Shown one piece after another: positions 17,214 through 26,420 of a DNA stretch of 64,000 nt. The notes beneath the pieces are model-generated. The model was not told the DNA's origin. It searched no databases and saw nothing but the letters and a program-made list of their open reading frames with translations. Made by a program: the position numbers and the translations under genes. Numbering within the stretch: position 1 is the first letter of the stretch; each line of letters starts with the position of its first letter. The stretch comes from JAYTXL01 sp043742955 (GTDB lineage Bacteria > Verrucomicrobiota > Verrucomicrobiia > Limisphaerales > JAYTXL01): positions 25,914 to 89,913 of the forward strand of contig JAYTXL010000027.1 of assembly GCA_043742955.1 (NCBI GenBank). The letters run 5' to 3'.

Positions 17214-19103
17214 ATGAACCTGAACCGCACCCGCTCATTTCTGGCGGCCACGTCCGTCATCCTCGCCCTCGCTGGCACGCCTGCCCCCGCCGCTTCGCCG
17301 ACTCTGCCGGAGGGGGTGGTCAGCACTCAGGATCCCAAGGATCAGCCGCCGTCGCCGTTGGACTCGTTGAAAAAGATCACGGTGCCGGAAGGTTTCAAGG
17401 TCACGCTCTTCGCGGGCGAACCGGACCTCATGCAGCCGATCTCGTTTGACTTGGATGACCGCGGCCGCCTCTGGGTCGTGGAAAACTTTTCTTATCCGGA
17501 TTTCAAAACCGAGAACAAGGACCGCATCATCATTCTGACCGACCAGGATGGCGACGGACGGTTTGATGAGCGGAAAGTATTTTTGGAGAATGGCCGCCGG
17601 CTGACCAGCATTGTCAACGGCTTTGGTGGTGTCTGGGTGCTTTCTCCGCCGGAGCTGCTTTTCATTCCCGACGCGAATGGCGACGGCGTGCCCGACGGTC
17701 CGCCGGTGGTGCATCTGGATGGCTGGACGACGAAAGCGTCGCACAACATGGTGAACGGGTTGATCTGGGGGCCGGACGGCTGGCTGTACGGGCGGCAGGG
17801 GATTCTCGTGCCCTCCCTGGTGGGCCAGCCAGGCACGCCCGAGCCGCAGCGAACCAGGGTGGGTTGCGGGGTCTGGCGTTATCATCCCACCCGCAAGATT
17901 TTTGAGATGGTGGCGGACGGCACGACGAACCCGTGGGGGATGGATTTTGACGAGCATGGCCAGGCGTTTATTTCCAACTGCGTCATCGCCCACCTGTGGC
18001 ACGTGGTGCCGGGCGCCCATTGGCAGCGCATGTTTGGTGAGGACTCAAATCCATTTTCCTACGGCTTGATGCCGGCGACGTCCGATCATTTTCACTGGGA
18101 TACCCGGGAAAAGTGGAGTGATGTCCGCAAGCTGGGAGTCACGGACACCTCCAATCAGGCCGGCGGAGGTCATGCCCATGAGGGTGCGATGGTTTATTTA
18201 GGCGACAACTGGCCGGACCAATATCGCGGCACGCTCATGATGGGCAACATCCATGGCAACCGCCTGCTCTACGACGTGCTGGAGCGAAAGGGTTCCGGTT
18301 ACACGGCCCGTCACGGGAAACCGTTTTTGATGGCCAACGATCCGTGGTTTCGCCCGATCACCATGGATTATGGCCCGGATGGCGGCGTGTTTGTCAGCGA
18401 CTGGAGCGATCTCGGCGAGTGTCACGACAACGACGGCGTGCATCGGACGAGCGGGCGGATTTATAAAATCACCTATGGCCAGCCCAAAGCGCTGGGTGAT
18501 CTGAATCTGGCCCGGCTCAGCGATGCCGAGCTCGTCAAGTTGCAGCTGCACAAGAACGACTGGTATGTGCGGCATGCGCGCCGATTGCTCCAGGAACGTG
18601 CGGCGGCTGGAAAAATCAGCCCGGGAACAGCGGCGGCGTTGTTAAAAATCTTAAAGGACAATCCCGACGAGACGCGCAAGCTGCGCGCGCTATGGGCGCT
18701 GCACTCCGTGGGGCAGGCCGACGAGGGGCTGCTGTTGAAGCAACTCGACCAGAGGAGTGAACATGTCCGTTGGTGGGCGGTGCAGTTTCTGATGGAAGAT
18801 AAGAAAGCATCACCCAAGGTGCTGGCCAAATTTACGGAGCTGGCCCGCAACGATGCGTCGGCGCTCGTTCGGCTCGCTTTGTGTTCCGCGCTGCAGCGAC
18901 TCCCGCTGACGGACCGCTGGGGGGTTGCGGAAGCCCTGGCCGCGCATGAAGAGGACGGCGCCGATGCGAACGTGCCGCTGATGCTGTGGTATGGCATTGA
19001 GCCGTTGGTGCCGGCTGATCGCACGCGAGCGATTCAGTTCATGGCCAAGTGCAAGCTTCAAACCGTCCGCCAGTTCATCACTCGCCGATTGGCGGCGAAT
19101 TGA
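17214..19103 (+). CDS. PVC-type membrane-bound dehydrogenase-like secreted protein, no haem domain
   Basis: This 629-residue protein has a signal peptide (about 1-26, ending TPAPAA), then the six-bladed propeller of the Planctomycete/Verrucomicrobia putative membrane-bound dehydrogenase family (TIGR02604 type). Family-typical strings are PEGFKVTLFAGEPDLMQPISFDLDDRGRLWVVEN, DQDGDGRFDERKVFL, NPWGMDFDEHGQAFISNCV, HAHEGAMVYLGDNWPDQYRGTLMMGNIHGNRL and DGGVFVSDWSDLGECHD. HEAT-like helical repeats fill about 425-629. The usual C-terminal CxxCH haem domain is absent, unlike the relative at 59261-61837. I chose ATG 17214; TTG 17196 is an alternative. Confidence 0.85.
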   Translation: MNLNRTRSFLAATSVILALAGTPAPAASPTLPEGVVSTQDPKDQPPSPLDSLKKITVPEGFKVTLFAGEPDLMQPISFDLDDRGRLWVVENFSYPDFKTENKDRIIILTDQDGDGRFDERKVFLENGRRLTSIVNGFGGVWVLSPPELLFIPDANGDGVPDGPPVVHLDGWTTKASHNMVNGLIWGPDGWLYGRQGILVPSLVGQPGTPEPQRTRVGCGVWRYHPTRKIFEMVADGTTNPWGMDFDEHGQAFISNCVIAHLWHVVPGAHWQRMFGEDSNPFSYGLMPATSDHFHWDTREKWSDVRKLGVTDTSNQAGGGHAHEGAMVYLGDNWPDQYRGTLMMGNIHGNRLLYDVLERKGSGYTARHGKPFLMANDPWFRPITMDYGPDGGVFVSDWSDLGECHDNDGVHRTSGRIYKITYGQPKALGDLNLARLSDAELVKLQLHKNDWYVRHARRLLQERAAAGKISPGTAAALLKILKDNPDETRKLRALWALHSVGQADEGLLLKQLDQRSEHVRWWAVQFLMEDKKASPKVLAKFTELARNDASALVRLALCSALQRLPLTDRWGVAEALAAHEEDGADANVPLMLWYGIEPLVPADRTRAIQFMAKCKLQTVRQFITRRLAAN

Positions 19104-19136
19104 GCTGGTGCCGGCATTGGGTTGAACTTTACTCCC

Positions 19137-19745
19137 ATGAAAATATTAATTTTAATTCTGGCCATTGGATTCGCCGATGCGACGTTTGGCGAAGATGCCA
19201 AACCCATTTTCGTTGAGCCTGGAAAACTTGTTGCCCAGCCCGATTTCAAGCGGCCGCTCGGTGCCGAGTGGAAGTCGCCGTACGGTTCGTGGGAGGTGAA
19301 GGACGGCGAGCTCGTCATCGCCGAGCATCCGGAGGACAAACACGCGGCGGTGCTCTGGCATCAGGTGGCGTTGCCGAGCGCGATCATTGAATGTGAGCTC
19401 CAGTTTGATGGCGGCAGCGGTTTTCTGATTGGCTGCGATGCCGCCGATCGGCATGTCGGCCGGCTGGTGGTCACGGCGAAGAACGTAAAGCTCGCGGAGG
19501 ATTCCTCCGAGATCAAAGGCAAGCAGCCCGGCCAGACCCTCGACGAAACGGCGCTCGATCTGAAGCCCGGCCACTGGTATCCCGTCCGGCTCGAATGGGC
19601 TGGCGACAAGTTGGCCGCGCGCGTGGCCGGCAAGATGATCCAGGGCCAGCATCCCACCTTGTCGGCGACCAAGGCACGCTGGTGGTTTGCGGTCAGCGGT
19701 GCGAAGGTGCGGGTGCGCAATGTGAAAGTGTGGGCGGGGAAATAG
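19137..19745 (+). CDS. secreted DUF1080-like (concanavalin-fold) protein
   Basis: This 202-residue protein has a short signal peptide (MKILILILAIGFADATFGE). One beta-sandwich domain follows, with KSPYGSWEVKDGELVIAEHPEDKHAAVLWH, ECELQFDGGSGFLIGCD, and LKPGHWYPVRLEWAGDKLAARVAGK. This is the pattern of the 3-keto-disaccharide hydrolase/laminin-G-like DUF1080 family of PVC bacteria. It lies 33 bases after the dehydrogenase-like gene and is probably in the same transcript, which suggests shared periplasmic carbohydrate metabolism. I chose ATG 19137; a TTG at 19122 would spoil the signal peptide. Confidence 0.75.
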   Translation: MKILILILAIGFADATFGEDAKPIFVEPGKLVAQPDFKRPLGAEWKSPYGSWEVKDGELVIAEHPEDKHAAVLWHQVALPSAIIECELQFDGGSGFLIGCDAADRHVGRLVVTAKNVKLAEDSSEIKGKQPGQTLDETALDLKPGHWYPVRLEWAGDKLAARVAGKMIQGQHPTLSATKARWWFAVSGAKVRVRNVKVWAGK

Positions 19746-19764
19746 CGTCGCCTTTTTTCCGGGT

Positions 19765-21018
19765 TTAGGAGTGGCGCGAGGGCGTGTTCAAAAGGCGCCC
19801 CGGTTGGTCTGGAAGGAGCGGGTGGCCCGCGTCAAACCAAGCCGGCCGGCGGGCCCAGCGGAGCTTGGCGGGGGCAGAACGGGGGTTCGCATGGCATTCG
19901 GCGGGGGTGGGCCGGATGACTTCGCGGGCGATTTCCGCGTACTGACCGGCGTGCAATCCGCCGGCCAGGGATTTTTTCACGCGCCGATCTTCCCCCGAAT
20001 GAAACGTGAGAATGGCGACCCGTCCGCCGGGGTTCAGGCAGGCGGGAAGATTTCGCAGCAAGGTTTCAAGGGCGGAGAACTCGTCATTCACGGCGATGCG
20101 GAGTGCCTGGAAGACGCGTCGGATGGTGAGGATCCGCTCGTCTTCATTGAGCCGGGGGAGGGCGATCTTGATGGCGGCGGCGAGCGACGTGGTGGAGGCA
20201 AAAACCTTTCCAGCCAGCCGGGAGGCGAGTTCGCGGGCGCGCGGTTCGTCGGAGTTTTCCATCAGCATGCTTTCCAGGTCGGCCGCCGAAATCTTTTGCA
20301 GCAGCAGCGCGGCGGACTGGCCGCGCTGCGGGTTCATGCGCATATCCAGCGGACCCTCCCGTTTCACCGAGAAGCCGCGTGTAGGATCATCGATTTGCAT
20401 GGAGGAGACCCCGAGATCGGCGAGGATGACATCAGCGCCGCCCAATATCGGAATCAATGTCTTCTCCCTCGCTCCGTTCAAGCGGGGCGAGGGTTGGGCG
20501 GTGGAAGGTGGATTTTGAAAACCGTCCGCCGCAGCTCCCGGGCCCGCTGCTCCGGTGCGGGAGGAGAAATACGCCGCCAGCACTTGCGGCAGGCCGGCGA
20601 AATTACTCCGGTAGGCGGTGAATTGTTCCGGGCCGAAACCGGCCGAGCGCAGGCGGGCCTCGGTCTTCGGCAGTTGGAGCGGATCGGCGTCCAAGCCGAG
20701 GAGGTGGCCACCGGGCGCGAGTCGGGTGAGCAACTCGCCGGCGTGTCCGCCATAGCCCAGGGTGCAATCCACGGCCAGCTCGCCGGGGCCGGGGGCGAGC
20801 GCGGCCAGGATCTCCGCAACCATGATGGGCCGGTGAGTTCCGGCGGGCGTTTTACCCGAGGCCAGCACCTTCGCCACGGTCTCGGCATAGCGCTCGGGAT
20901 CGTGCTCCTTGTATTTCTCGTCGAAGCGCCGCGGGTTCCGCCCGGCGTACCGGGGTCGGCGGCGGTGCGGCGGGGTCGGCGATACGGAGGCAACAGGATT
21001 CACGGCGTTTTCGGACAT
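19765..21018 (-). CDS. rsmH: 16S rRNA (cytosine-1402 N4) methyltransferase
   Basis: RsmH (MraW) uses SAM to methylate N4 of C1402 in 16S rRNA. The 417-residue protein shows HRPIMVAEILAALAPGPGELAVDCTLGYGGHAGELL (SAM motif I), ADVILADLGVSSMQIDDPTRGFS, DMRMNP, and VAILTFHSGEDRRVKK. It is longer than the family norm of about 310 for two reasons. There is a basic N-terminal extension of about 60 residues, and an insertion of about 40 residues sits before the DLGVSSMQ motif, carried by a palindromic repeat. No mraZ or cell-division genes flank it, so it is detached from the dcw cluster. Confidence 0.93.
   Translation of the reverse strand: MSENAVNPVASVSPTPPHRRRPRYAGRNPRRFDEKYKEHDPERYAETVAKVLASGKTPAGTHRPIMVAEILAALAPGPGELAVDCTLGYGGHAGELLTRLAPGGHLLGLDADPLQLPKTEARLRSAGFGPEQFTAYRSNFAGLPQVLAAYFSSRTGAAGPGAAADGFQNPPSTAQPSPRLNGAREKTLIPILGGADVILADLGVSSMQIDDPTRGFSVKREGPLDMRMNPQRGQSAALLLQKISAADLESMLMENSDEPRARELASRLAGKVFASTTSLAAAIKIALPRLNEDERILTIRRVFQALRIAVNDEFSALETLLRNLPACLNPGGRVAILTFHSGEDRRVKKSLAGGLHAGQYAEIAREVIRPTPAECHANPRSAPAKLRWARRPAWFDAGHPLLPDQPGRLLNTPSRHS
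20466..20493. repeat. palindromic repeat inside rsmH
   Basis: CCCTCGCTCCG at 20466-20476 pairs with CGGGGCGAGGG at 20483-20493, leaving a six-base loop. On the minus strand it is translated as part of an extra Pro/Ser/Arg-rich peptide (QPSPRLNGAREK) that interrupts RsmH just before the conserved DLGVSSMQ motif. The frame is kept. Confidence 0.6.
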
Positions 21019-21095
21019 TGGAGGAAAACCTACCCGAGCGATACAAATTGCGCGAGAAAGTTTCCCCCGCGGTTAAGTTCAGGTAATTTGCCCGG

Positions 21096-22361
21096 ATGAA
21101 TGTGCGGCGTATCATCGTGGTGGGGGGCGGGGCGGCGGGATTTTTTGCCGCCATCACGTGCGCGGAGGCCGATCCGGATGCGGAAGTGATAATTCTGGAA
21201 CGCGGGCCGCAATTTCTTTCCAAAGTGCGCATCTCCGGTGGCGGGCGTTGCAATGTGACCCACGCCTGTTTTGAGCCGCGCGAGTTGACCACGCGTTTTC
21301 CACGGGGCGAACGAGCCCTGATCGCGCCGTTCCAACGCTTTCAGGCGCGCGACACGGTCGCGTGGTTTGCACGGCGCGGTGTGGAGCTGAAGGTTGAGGC
21401 GGACGGGCGCATGTTCCCGACGACGGATTCGTCCCAAACGATTATTGACTGTCTCCTGCAGGCGGCCAATGCGGCGGGGGTGAAGCTGCGTCCCAACGCG
21501 GGGGTGGCCGACGTGGTGCGTGTGCCGCGGGGCGGATTTGAAGTGCAATTGGAAAGTGGTCCGGCGGCTGCCGGCGCGACGGGTGAGCGACTCGTGGCGG
21601 ATCGACTCTTGCTGGCCACCGGCGGTTGCCGGGCAGCGGTGGCGGGCCAACTGGCGGTTACGCTCGGTCACACCCTCGAACCTCCTGTCCCGTCGCTCTT
21701 CACCTTTCACATCGAAACGGCCTGGCTGCGCGCGTTGGCGGGGACCTCGGTGGCAACGGTTGAAGCATCGGTGCCGGGCGCGGGCTTGCGGGAGCGGGGG
21801 CCTTTGCTCCTCACGCACTGGGGATTGAGCGGGCCGGTGATTTTGCGTTTGTCGGCCTGGGGCGCGCGGGCGCTGCATGATTTCAACTACCGTTTCATTT
21901 TGCAGGTGAACTGGCTTCCGCCGCTCAACCCGGAGCAAGTCGATGCCGAGCTGCGCGCGCGGCGCCAGGCGCAGCCCGCCCGATTGGTGGTCAACACGCC
22001 GGTGGCGCCGTTGTCCGCGCGGTTGTGGGAACAACTGGTTCAGGCCGCGGGAATTTCGCGCGCCACCCGCTGGGCGGTGCTGTCGAAGGCAGCGCAGCAT
22101 CACCTCGTGCAGCAATTGGTGCGGACGGAATTTCAAGTCTCCGGCAAGAGCCTGAACAAGGATGAGTTTGTCACCTGCGGCGGCGTGCGTTTGGGGGAGG
22201 TGAATTTCAAGACCATGGAAAGCCGACTTTGTCCGGGTCTGTATTTCGCCGGGGAATTGCTCGATATCGACGGGATCACCGGCGGCTTCAATTTTCAATC
22301 CGCCTGGACCACGGGTTGGATTGCCGGGCAGGCCATGGCCGGGGAGCGAGCCAGCGGGTAG
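21096..22361 (+). CDS. BaiN/HI0933-family NAD(P)/FAD-dependent oxidoreductase
   Basis: This 421-residue flavoprotein opens with IIVVGGGAAGFFAAITCAE, the dinucleotide-binding loop for FAD. It continues with the family stretch VRISGGGRCNVTHACFEP (about residue 45), then TDSSQTIIDCLLQAA and LLATGGC. The C-terminal NAD(P)-flavoprotein signature is CGGVRLGEVNFKTMESRLCPGLYFAGELLDIDGITGGFNFQSAWTTG. Its physiological substrate is not known for most members. It diverges from rsmH with 77 bases between the starts. Confidence 0.88.
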   Translation: MNVRRIIVVGGGAAGFFAAITCAEADPDAEVIILERGPQFLSKVRISGGGRCNVTHACFEPRELTTRFPRGERALIAPFQRFQARDTVAWFARRGVELKVEADGRMFPTTDSSQTIIDCLLQAANAAGVKLRPNAGVADVVRVPRGGFEVQLESGPAAAGATGERLVADRLLLATGGCRAAVAGQLAVTLGHTLEPPVPSLFTFHIETAWLRALAGTSVATVEASVPGAGLRERGPLLLTHWGLSGPVILRLSAWGARALHDFNYRFILQVNWLPPLNPEQVDAELRARRQAQPARLVVNTPVAPLSARLWEQLVQAAGISRATRWAVLSKAAQHHLVQQLVRTEFQVSGKSLNKDEFVTCGGVRLGEVNFKTMESRLCPGLYFAGELLDIDGITGGFNFQSAWTTGWIAGQAMAGERASG

Positions 22362-22590
22362 CGGAAGATGCGGGTTGTGGTGAATCGTCAGCCCGGCGGG
22401 ATCAGCAGCGCCGCCGGTTCGTGTCCGGGAGACCTTCGCCGGCGGGTGGCGGGCGGCGGGCGAACCCCTCGCCAGAGGGTCGCCCGAAGAGGCCCCGCAA
22501 AAAGGGTGGATGATCTGCCAAAAACCGGTGAGCCACGCGAGCGGATCGTCCTTTAAGTAAAGGCAGATCCCAAATTGAGAAAGGCAGATT

Positions 22591-23853
22591 ATGCATCAGG
22601 AAGATCAAACGGAGGTCTTGGTCGTCGGCGCCGGCCCGGTGGGGCTGTTTACCGCGCTGCGGTTGGCGGAGGGCGGCCTGCGGGTAAAGGTGATTGACCA
22701 GGAAGCCCGGACGACCACCCATAGCCACGCCTGCGCCCTGCATCCCCGCACGATTAAGCTGCTGGCGCAGGTTGGCCTGGCGGACGAATTGATCAAACAG
22801 GGGCAGCGCATCGAGAGCATCGGTTTTTACCACGGCCGGCCACGGCGGGCGGAGCTGAAACTCGGCGAGTTACCCGTGGATTATCCGTTTGTCCTGGTGG
22901 TGCCGCAAAGCGCGCTGGAGAACACGCTGGCAGAGAGGCTCAGCCAGATGGAGAATGTCGAGCTCTGCTGGAATCATCGGCTGGCGGAGGTGAAAACCGT
23001 GAATGACACCGTGGTGGCAACCATCGAGAAATTCACCAAGTCAGCCAAGGGCTACATCGTTCCCGATTGGGATTTCATTGTGGAAAAAACCATGCAAACC
23101 CGGGCCCGTTTTTTGGTGGGTGCGGACGGATCCAATTCCCATATGCGGCAGTGTCTGGGGATTGAATCTGAGCTGGTGGGTGCGGCGGAGACCTTTGTGA
23201 TTTATGATTTTGAATGTGCCAACAGCGTCGGGTCGGAGATGCGCGTGGTGCTGGACGCGGCGGCGGCGAGTGTGATGTGGCCATTTTCAGAGCATCGCTG
23301 CCGCTGGAGCTTTCAGACCATCCTGGCGATGCCGGCGGAGGCATTTCCGGAAAAAGATCGCAACGTGTTCATGGTTGAAGAGGTGCCGGGCGAAGACGAT
23401 AGCCAGCATCGCCTGCAACGTTTATTGGAACGGCGCGCGCCCTGGTTTGAGGGTCAATTCAAGGAGTTGGAGTGGTCCACGGAGGCTCAATTCGGACGCC
23501 GGCTGGCGAAGCGATTTGGCGAGGGCCGATGCTGGCTGGTCGGCGACGCAGCGCATCAGACCGGGCCGATCGGGACGCAGAGCATGAACATTGGGTTCTG
23601 CGAGGGGGCCGAGCTGGCCGCCGGGGTGCGCCGGTTGCTGGTGGATCATGGTTCGCCGGATTTCCTGGCGGAATACAGCACCAGTCGCCGCGCGGAATGG
23701 CAGCGTATGCTGGGGCTGGATGGTGGTTTAAAATCCACCGCGACGACCGATCCGTGGATCTGGGATCATGCCGCGCAAATCCTGCCCTGCCTGCCCGCCT
23801 CCGGGGTCGAGCTCAAATGCCTCGTGAACCAGCTCGGGCTTGAATTTGCCTAG
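22591..23853 (+). CDS. FAD-dependent aromatic-hydroxylase-type monooxygenase
   Basis: This 420-residue protein has the PHBH fold. VLVVGAGPVGLFTALRLAEGGLRVKVIDQE binds the ADP of FAD, RFLVGADGSNSHMRQCLGIE is the DG motif at about residue 173, and WLVGDAAHQTGPIGTQSMNIGFCEGAELA is the GD motif that contacts the FAD ribose. Such enzymes hydroxylate aromatic or quinone-like substrates with NAD(P)H and oxygen. It lacks the C-terminal thioredoxin-like domain of phenol hydroxylases. No neighbouring catabolic genes reveal the substrate. The 229 bases upstream contain only a GC-rich palindromic stretch. Confidence 0.82.
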   Translation: MHQEDQTEVLVVGAGPVGLFTALRLAEGGLRVKVIDQEARTTTHSHACALHPRTIKLLAQVGLADELIKQGQRIESIGFYHGRPRRAELKLGELPVDYPFVLVVPQSALENTLAERLSQMENVELCWNHRLAEVKTVNDTVVATIEKFTKSAKGYIVPDWDFIVEKTMQTRARFLVGADGSNSHMRQCLGIESELVGAAETFVIYDFECANSVGSEMRVVLDAAAASVMWPFSEHRCRWSFQTILAMPAEAFPEKDRNVFMVEEVPGEDDSQHRLQRLLERRAPWFEGQFKELEWSTEAQFGRRLAKRFGEGRCWLVGDAAHQTGPIGTQSMNIGFCEGAELAAGVRRLLVDHGSPDFLAEYSTSRRAEWQRMLGLDGGLKSTATTDPWIWDHAAQILPCLPASGVELKCLVNQLGLEFA

Positions 23854-24018
23854 CCGATCCAAGGCGGGGCGCTGTTTCAGGAAAGTCAGCGGGGTGCGGT
23901 CGGTTGCGTCTGTCGGTTGCGTCTGGCCAAGGTGCGAGCCCCGGCTGGCGGGGACCAGATTAAAAATCCGTGTGATTGTCCGCTTGGCGGAGGTGGGGGA
24001 GTCCGTTAGAATCAGAGC

Positions 24019-24411
24019 GTGCCGATCTTCCACGAATGCCAGCGCTGCACGGCCTGTTGTCGGTGGCCGGGGCAGGTGCGCCTGGCGGCGGCGGAGATCA
24101 CGCGCCTGGCGGCGTTCAAAGAGCTCAGCGAATTCGATTTTATCCAGCAATACACCCGGCTCACCGCGGACCGGCTGGGGTTGGCTTTAAAGGATCAATC
24201 CGGCGGAGAGTGTGTTTTTCTGGCCGGGAACGAGTGCGCTGTTCAGGCGGTCAAGCCCCAGCAATGCCGCGACTTTCCGAATCTCTGGAATTTTCCCGGT
24301 TTTGAAAAAGTATGTCGTGCCGTGCCCCGGCTCGTGGAGGCGGAGGAGTACGCGCGATTGATTGCGGCCGCCACCCGGCGCCCGGGCGGGGCTACAGTCC
24401 ACGGTGCATGA
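24019..24411 (+). CDS. YkgJ-like cysteine-cluster protein
   Basis: This 130-residue protein begins at GTG 24019. The family pattern is present: CQRCTACCRWPG near the start, CVFLAGNECAVQAVKPQQCRDFPNLW in the middle, and a late Cys in FEKVCRAVPRL. These Cys are thought to bind a metal ion, Zn or Fe, in the UPF0153/YkgJ family, whose function is largely unknown. Its 3' end overlaps the convergent terpene-cyclase-fold gene by about 20 bases. Confidence 0.8.
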   Translation: MPIFHECQRCTACCRWPGQVRLAAAEITRLAAFKELSEFDFIQQYTRLTADRLGLALKDQSGGECVFLAGNECAVQAVKPQQCRDFPNLWNFPGFEKVCRAVPRLVEAEEYARLIAAATRRPGGATVHGA

Positions 24412-25600
24412 TCTCGAGCGCGAGCACGGCGTAGGCCGTGGCGAGCACCGGATCCTTTTCCCACCAGCGATTGTTATCATTGGACCAGGAGCCGTCCTTT
24501 TGTTGGAGGTTGATGAGTTTCAAGGCGGCTTCTTTTCGCCAGTTCACTTTTTTGCCGCTCTTCAATTCGAGTTCGGTGCCGCCGTAGAGCGCGAGGGCTT
24601 TCGTCATGGTGTGGAGATAATAGTAAAGACCTTGCGGGCCCAGGCCCGGGTTTTCCTCGAGCGTGTAGTTGCCGCGCAGCCATTCCATCACCGCGACGAC
24701 GCGCGGGTCGTCGCGTTTAACGTCGGCATAAATATAACTGAGCAAACCGGCGTAGCTGGCACTGCCGTAGGAACGGAGGGCCACGCGACCGGTGGCGGAG
24801 TTGGTGACGCTTCCGGCCATGCTGTGGCCGGGATAGTAAATGAACCCGCCCTTGTTTTGCGGGTCGGCGGAAGCCCACGCCTCACGGTTCGACCCCGGTA
24901 AATTCTGACAGGTTTGCAAGAATTGAATCGCCGCCGGCCAATCCAGGTCGCGCGCCTCGGCCGCGCTTTTGTCCGCGACCAGGTGTTTGCTATAGTAGAG
25001 GGCCTCGAGCGCAAGCAGGGTGTTGTTCAGATCCGAGTGGGCATATTTGCTGCCGTAGCCGACCCCGCCATCGAAGGGGGAATCCGATTCGCCTTTTTCA
25101 CCCAGATCAATTTGGGAACGGACGAGGAAGGCGCGCGCCTGGCGCAGCACCGGATGGTATTCCGGCTGGTTTGCGGCCAGCAGCGCCAGCATCGAAACCG
25201 CCGTGTTATAGTTCGCCAATTCCTTTTGATAGATGCCGCCGTCGGTCTTTGCGCAGGCGAGCAGGAAATTGTAACCCCGTTTGAGTTCCGGAGTGACGGA
25301 CGAATCAAAACGGCCCGTGGGTTCGCCCTGAAATGCAGTCAGCGCGAGGGCCGTGAGGGCGGGATGATCAGCGGTAGACCAGAAGCCGGCGGGGTCCTGA
25401 CGTTTCTGCAACGCGGCCAAACCCCGGTCGATTGCATGTTGGACCTCCTGGCGCAGGGAGATGTCGGTGGGGTTGGGGAGGGGGGCGGGCTTCGGCTGGG
25501 CGGGGGGCGCCGCGAAAATCAGCCCGCCAAATCCAAGCTGAAGCGCGAGCGCAAATCCGAGGGTGAGCGGCGAGGCGTGCGCGGGGTTGAAAATATTCAC
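24392..25600 (-). CDS. secreted terpene-cyclase/prenyltransferase-fold (alpha-alpha barrel) protein
   Basis: This 402-residue protein has a signal peptide (about 1-31, ending GGLIFAAPP) and then repeats of the squalene-cyclase/prenyltransferase type. HAIDRGLAALQKRQDPAGFWS, GYNFLLACAKTDGGIY, AIQFLQTCQNLPGSNREAW and INLQQKDGSWSNDN are visible units. A catalytic DxDD motif is not seen, and export makes hopanoid synthesis unlikely. In planctomycetes and verrucomicrobia many such secreted proteins have no known substrate. The next minus-strand gene, a YdjY protein, lies just upstream. Confidence 0.78.
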   Translation of the reverse strand: MNIFNPAHASPLTLGFALALQLGFGGLIFAAPPAQPKPAPLPNPTDISLRQEVQHAIDRGLAALQKRQDPAGFWSTADHPALTALALTAFQGEPTGRFDSSVTPELKRGYNFLLACAKTDGGIYQKELANYNTAVSMLALLAANQPEYHPVLRQARAFLVRSQIDLGEKGESDSPFDGGVGYGSKYAHSDLNNTLLALEALYYSKHLVADKSAAEARDLDWPAAIQFLQTCQNLPGSNREAWASADPQNKGGFIYYPGHSMAGSVTNSATGRVALRSYGSASYAGLLSYIYADVKRDDPRVVAVMEWLRGNYTLEENPGLGPQGLYYYLHTMTKALALYGGTELELKSGKKVNWRKEAALKLINLQQKDGSWSNDNNRWWEKDPVLATAYAVLALEIMHRGL

Positions 25601-25637
25601 GGCCGTAATTGATGCGGGAGGCAGCCGCGTCGTCCAG

Positions 25638-26420
25638 CTATTTCCGGGCGGGTTTGGCCGTCAGTTGAATCGTTACCTGCACCGGGGTGCCGCGCGGTGG
25701 CAGTTTTTCTGAAATGATCTGCCAGTTGGAATCATCCTCGCGGCCGGGGCGCGGGTTGTTGAACAGCGCGTCCTCGTCGGTGATAAGCGAGACGATGGAA
25801 CCCTCGGTCTGCGCGATGAAGCGGCCGGCCCACACGCGCGAGCCGTTGAAGGTGAAGGGGCCGGAGCTCATGCGTGATTTTTGCTTCACATCGAGCACAA
25901 GTTCCTCGAGGCGAAAGGACTTTTCCAAACCAGCCATTCGCCACCGGACCGCAAGGTTGACCGGGTCACCGCGAATCGGTTTGGTGTTTTCAGCGCTCAA
26001 CTGCGCGCCCTTGAGGGGACCGCCGTCGGGCGCGTTCGTAAGCACGTGGGTAGGCGCGCCCCGGGCCCCGAGGAGCAGCATCGCGGTCTGAAGATGGTAG
26101 GGCTCCACTGCGGTTTGGAGCAGGCTCTCGTGCGTCTTGCCGGACGAATGGACAATCAGATATTCGATCAATCCCTCGTCCATGTTGATCGCGGCGGGGA
26201 AACTGACGATCCGCTGTCGTTGGTCGAGGCGCACGTCGCCGATTTGAAAAAGTCCCGGAGCGATTTCTTTCACCAGCGCATTGGTGGTGGTGGTGGCCGC
26301 CGGTGGCGCCGGTTCAGCGCTCGCGAGTACGTGGCTGGTGGCCAGCAGCACAAGCAGGAGGAAGCCTGATCTCGCTGGCGCGAGGCGGAAATGCCGCTGG
26401 GGGCGGACAGGCTCAATCAT
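25638..26420 (-). CDS. secreted YdjY-domain protein
   Basis: This 260-residue protein has an N-terminal hydrophobic segment (about 18-36) that should act as a signal peptide. The body contains GLFQIGDVRLDQRQRIVSFPAAINMDEGLIEYLIVHSSGKTHESLLQTAVEPYHLQTAMLLLGARG, the pattern I associate with YdjY-domain proteins. The function of the domain is unknown. It is followed 37 bases later on the minus strand by the terpene-cyclase-fold gene, so the two are probably co-expressed. Confidence 0.65.
   Translation of the reverse strand: MIEPVRPQRHFRLAPARSGFLLLVLLATSHVLASAEPAPPAATTTTNALVKEIAPGLFQIGDVRLDQRQRIVSFPAAINMDEGLIEYLIVHSSGKTHESLLQTAVEPYHLQTAMLLLGARGAPTHVLTNAPDGGPLKGAQLSAENTKPIRGDPVNLAVRWRMAGLEKSFRLEELVLDVKQKSRMSSGPFTFNGSRVWAGRFIAQTEGSIVSLITDEDALFNNPRPGREDDSNWQIISEKLPPRGTPVQVTIQLTAKPARK

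Noticed and set aside
19771..21099. 442-codon plus-strand reading frame opposite rsmH
   Set aside because: It is the antisense shadow of a well-supported rsmH gene; its translation is Gly/Arg-rich with no recognisable domain.
22362..22590. GC-rich spacer with a GGGCGAACCCCTC / GAGGGTCGCCC type palindrome before the monooxygenase
   Set aside because: No T-tract follows, so it is not a clear terminator. It may be another dispersed repeat, but one short palindrome is not enough to call.
24392..25600. Assigning the alpha-alpha barrel protein as squalene-hopene cyclase
   Set aside because: It has a signal peptide, is too short (402 residues) and lacks the DxDD catalytic motif.
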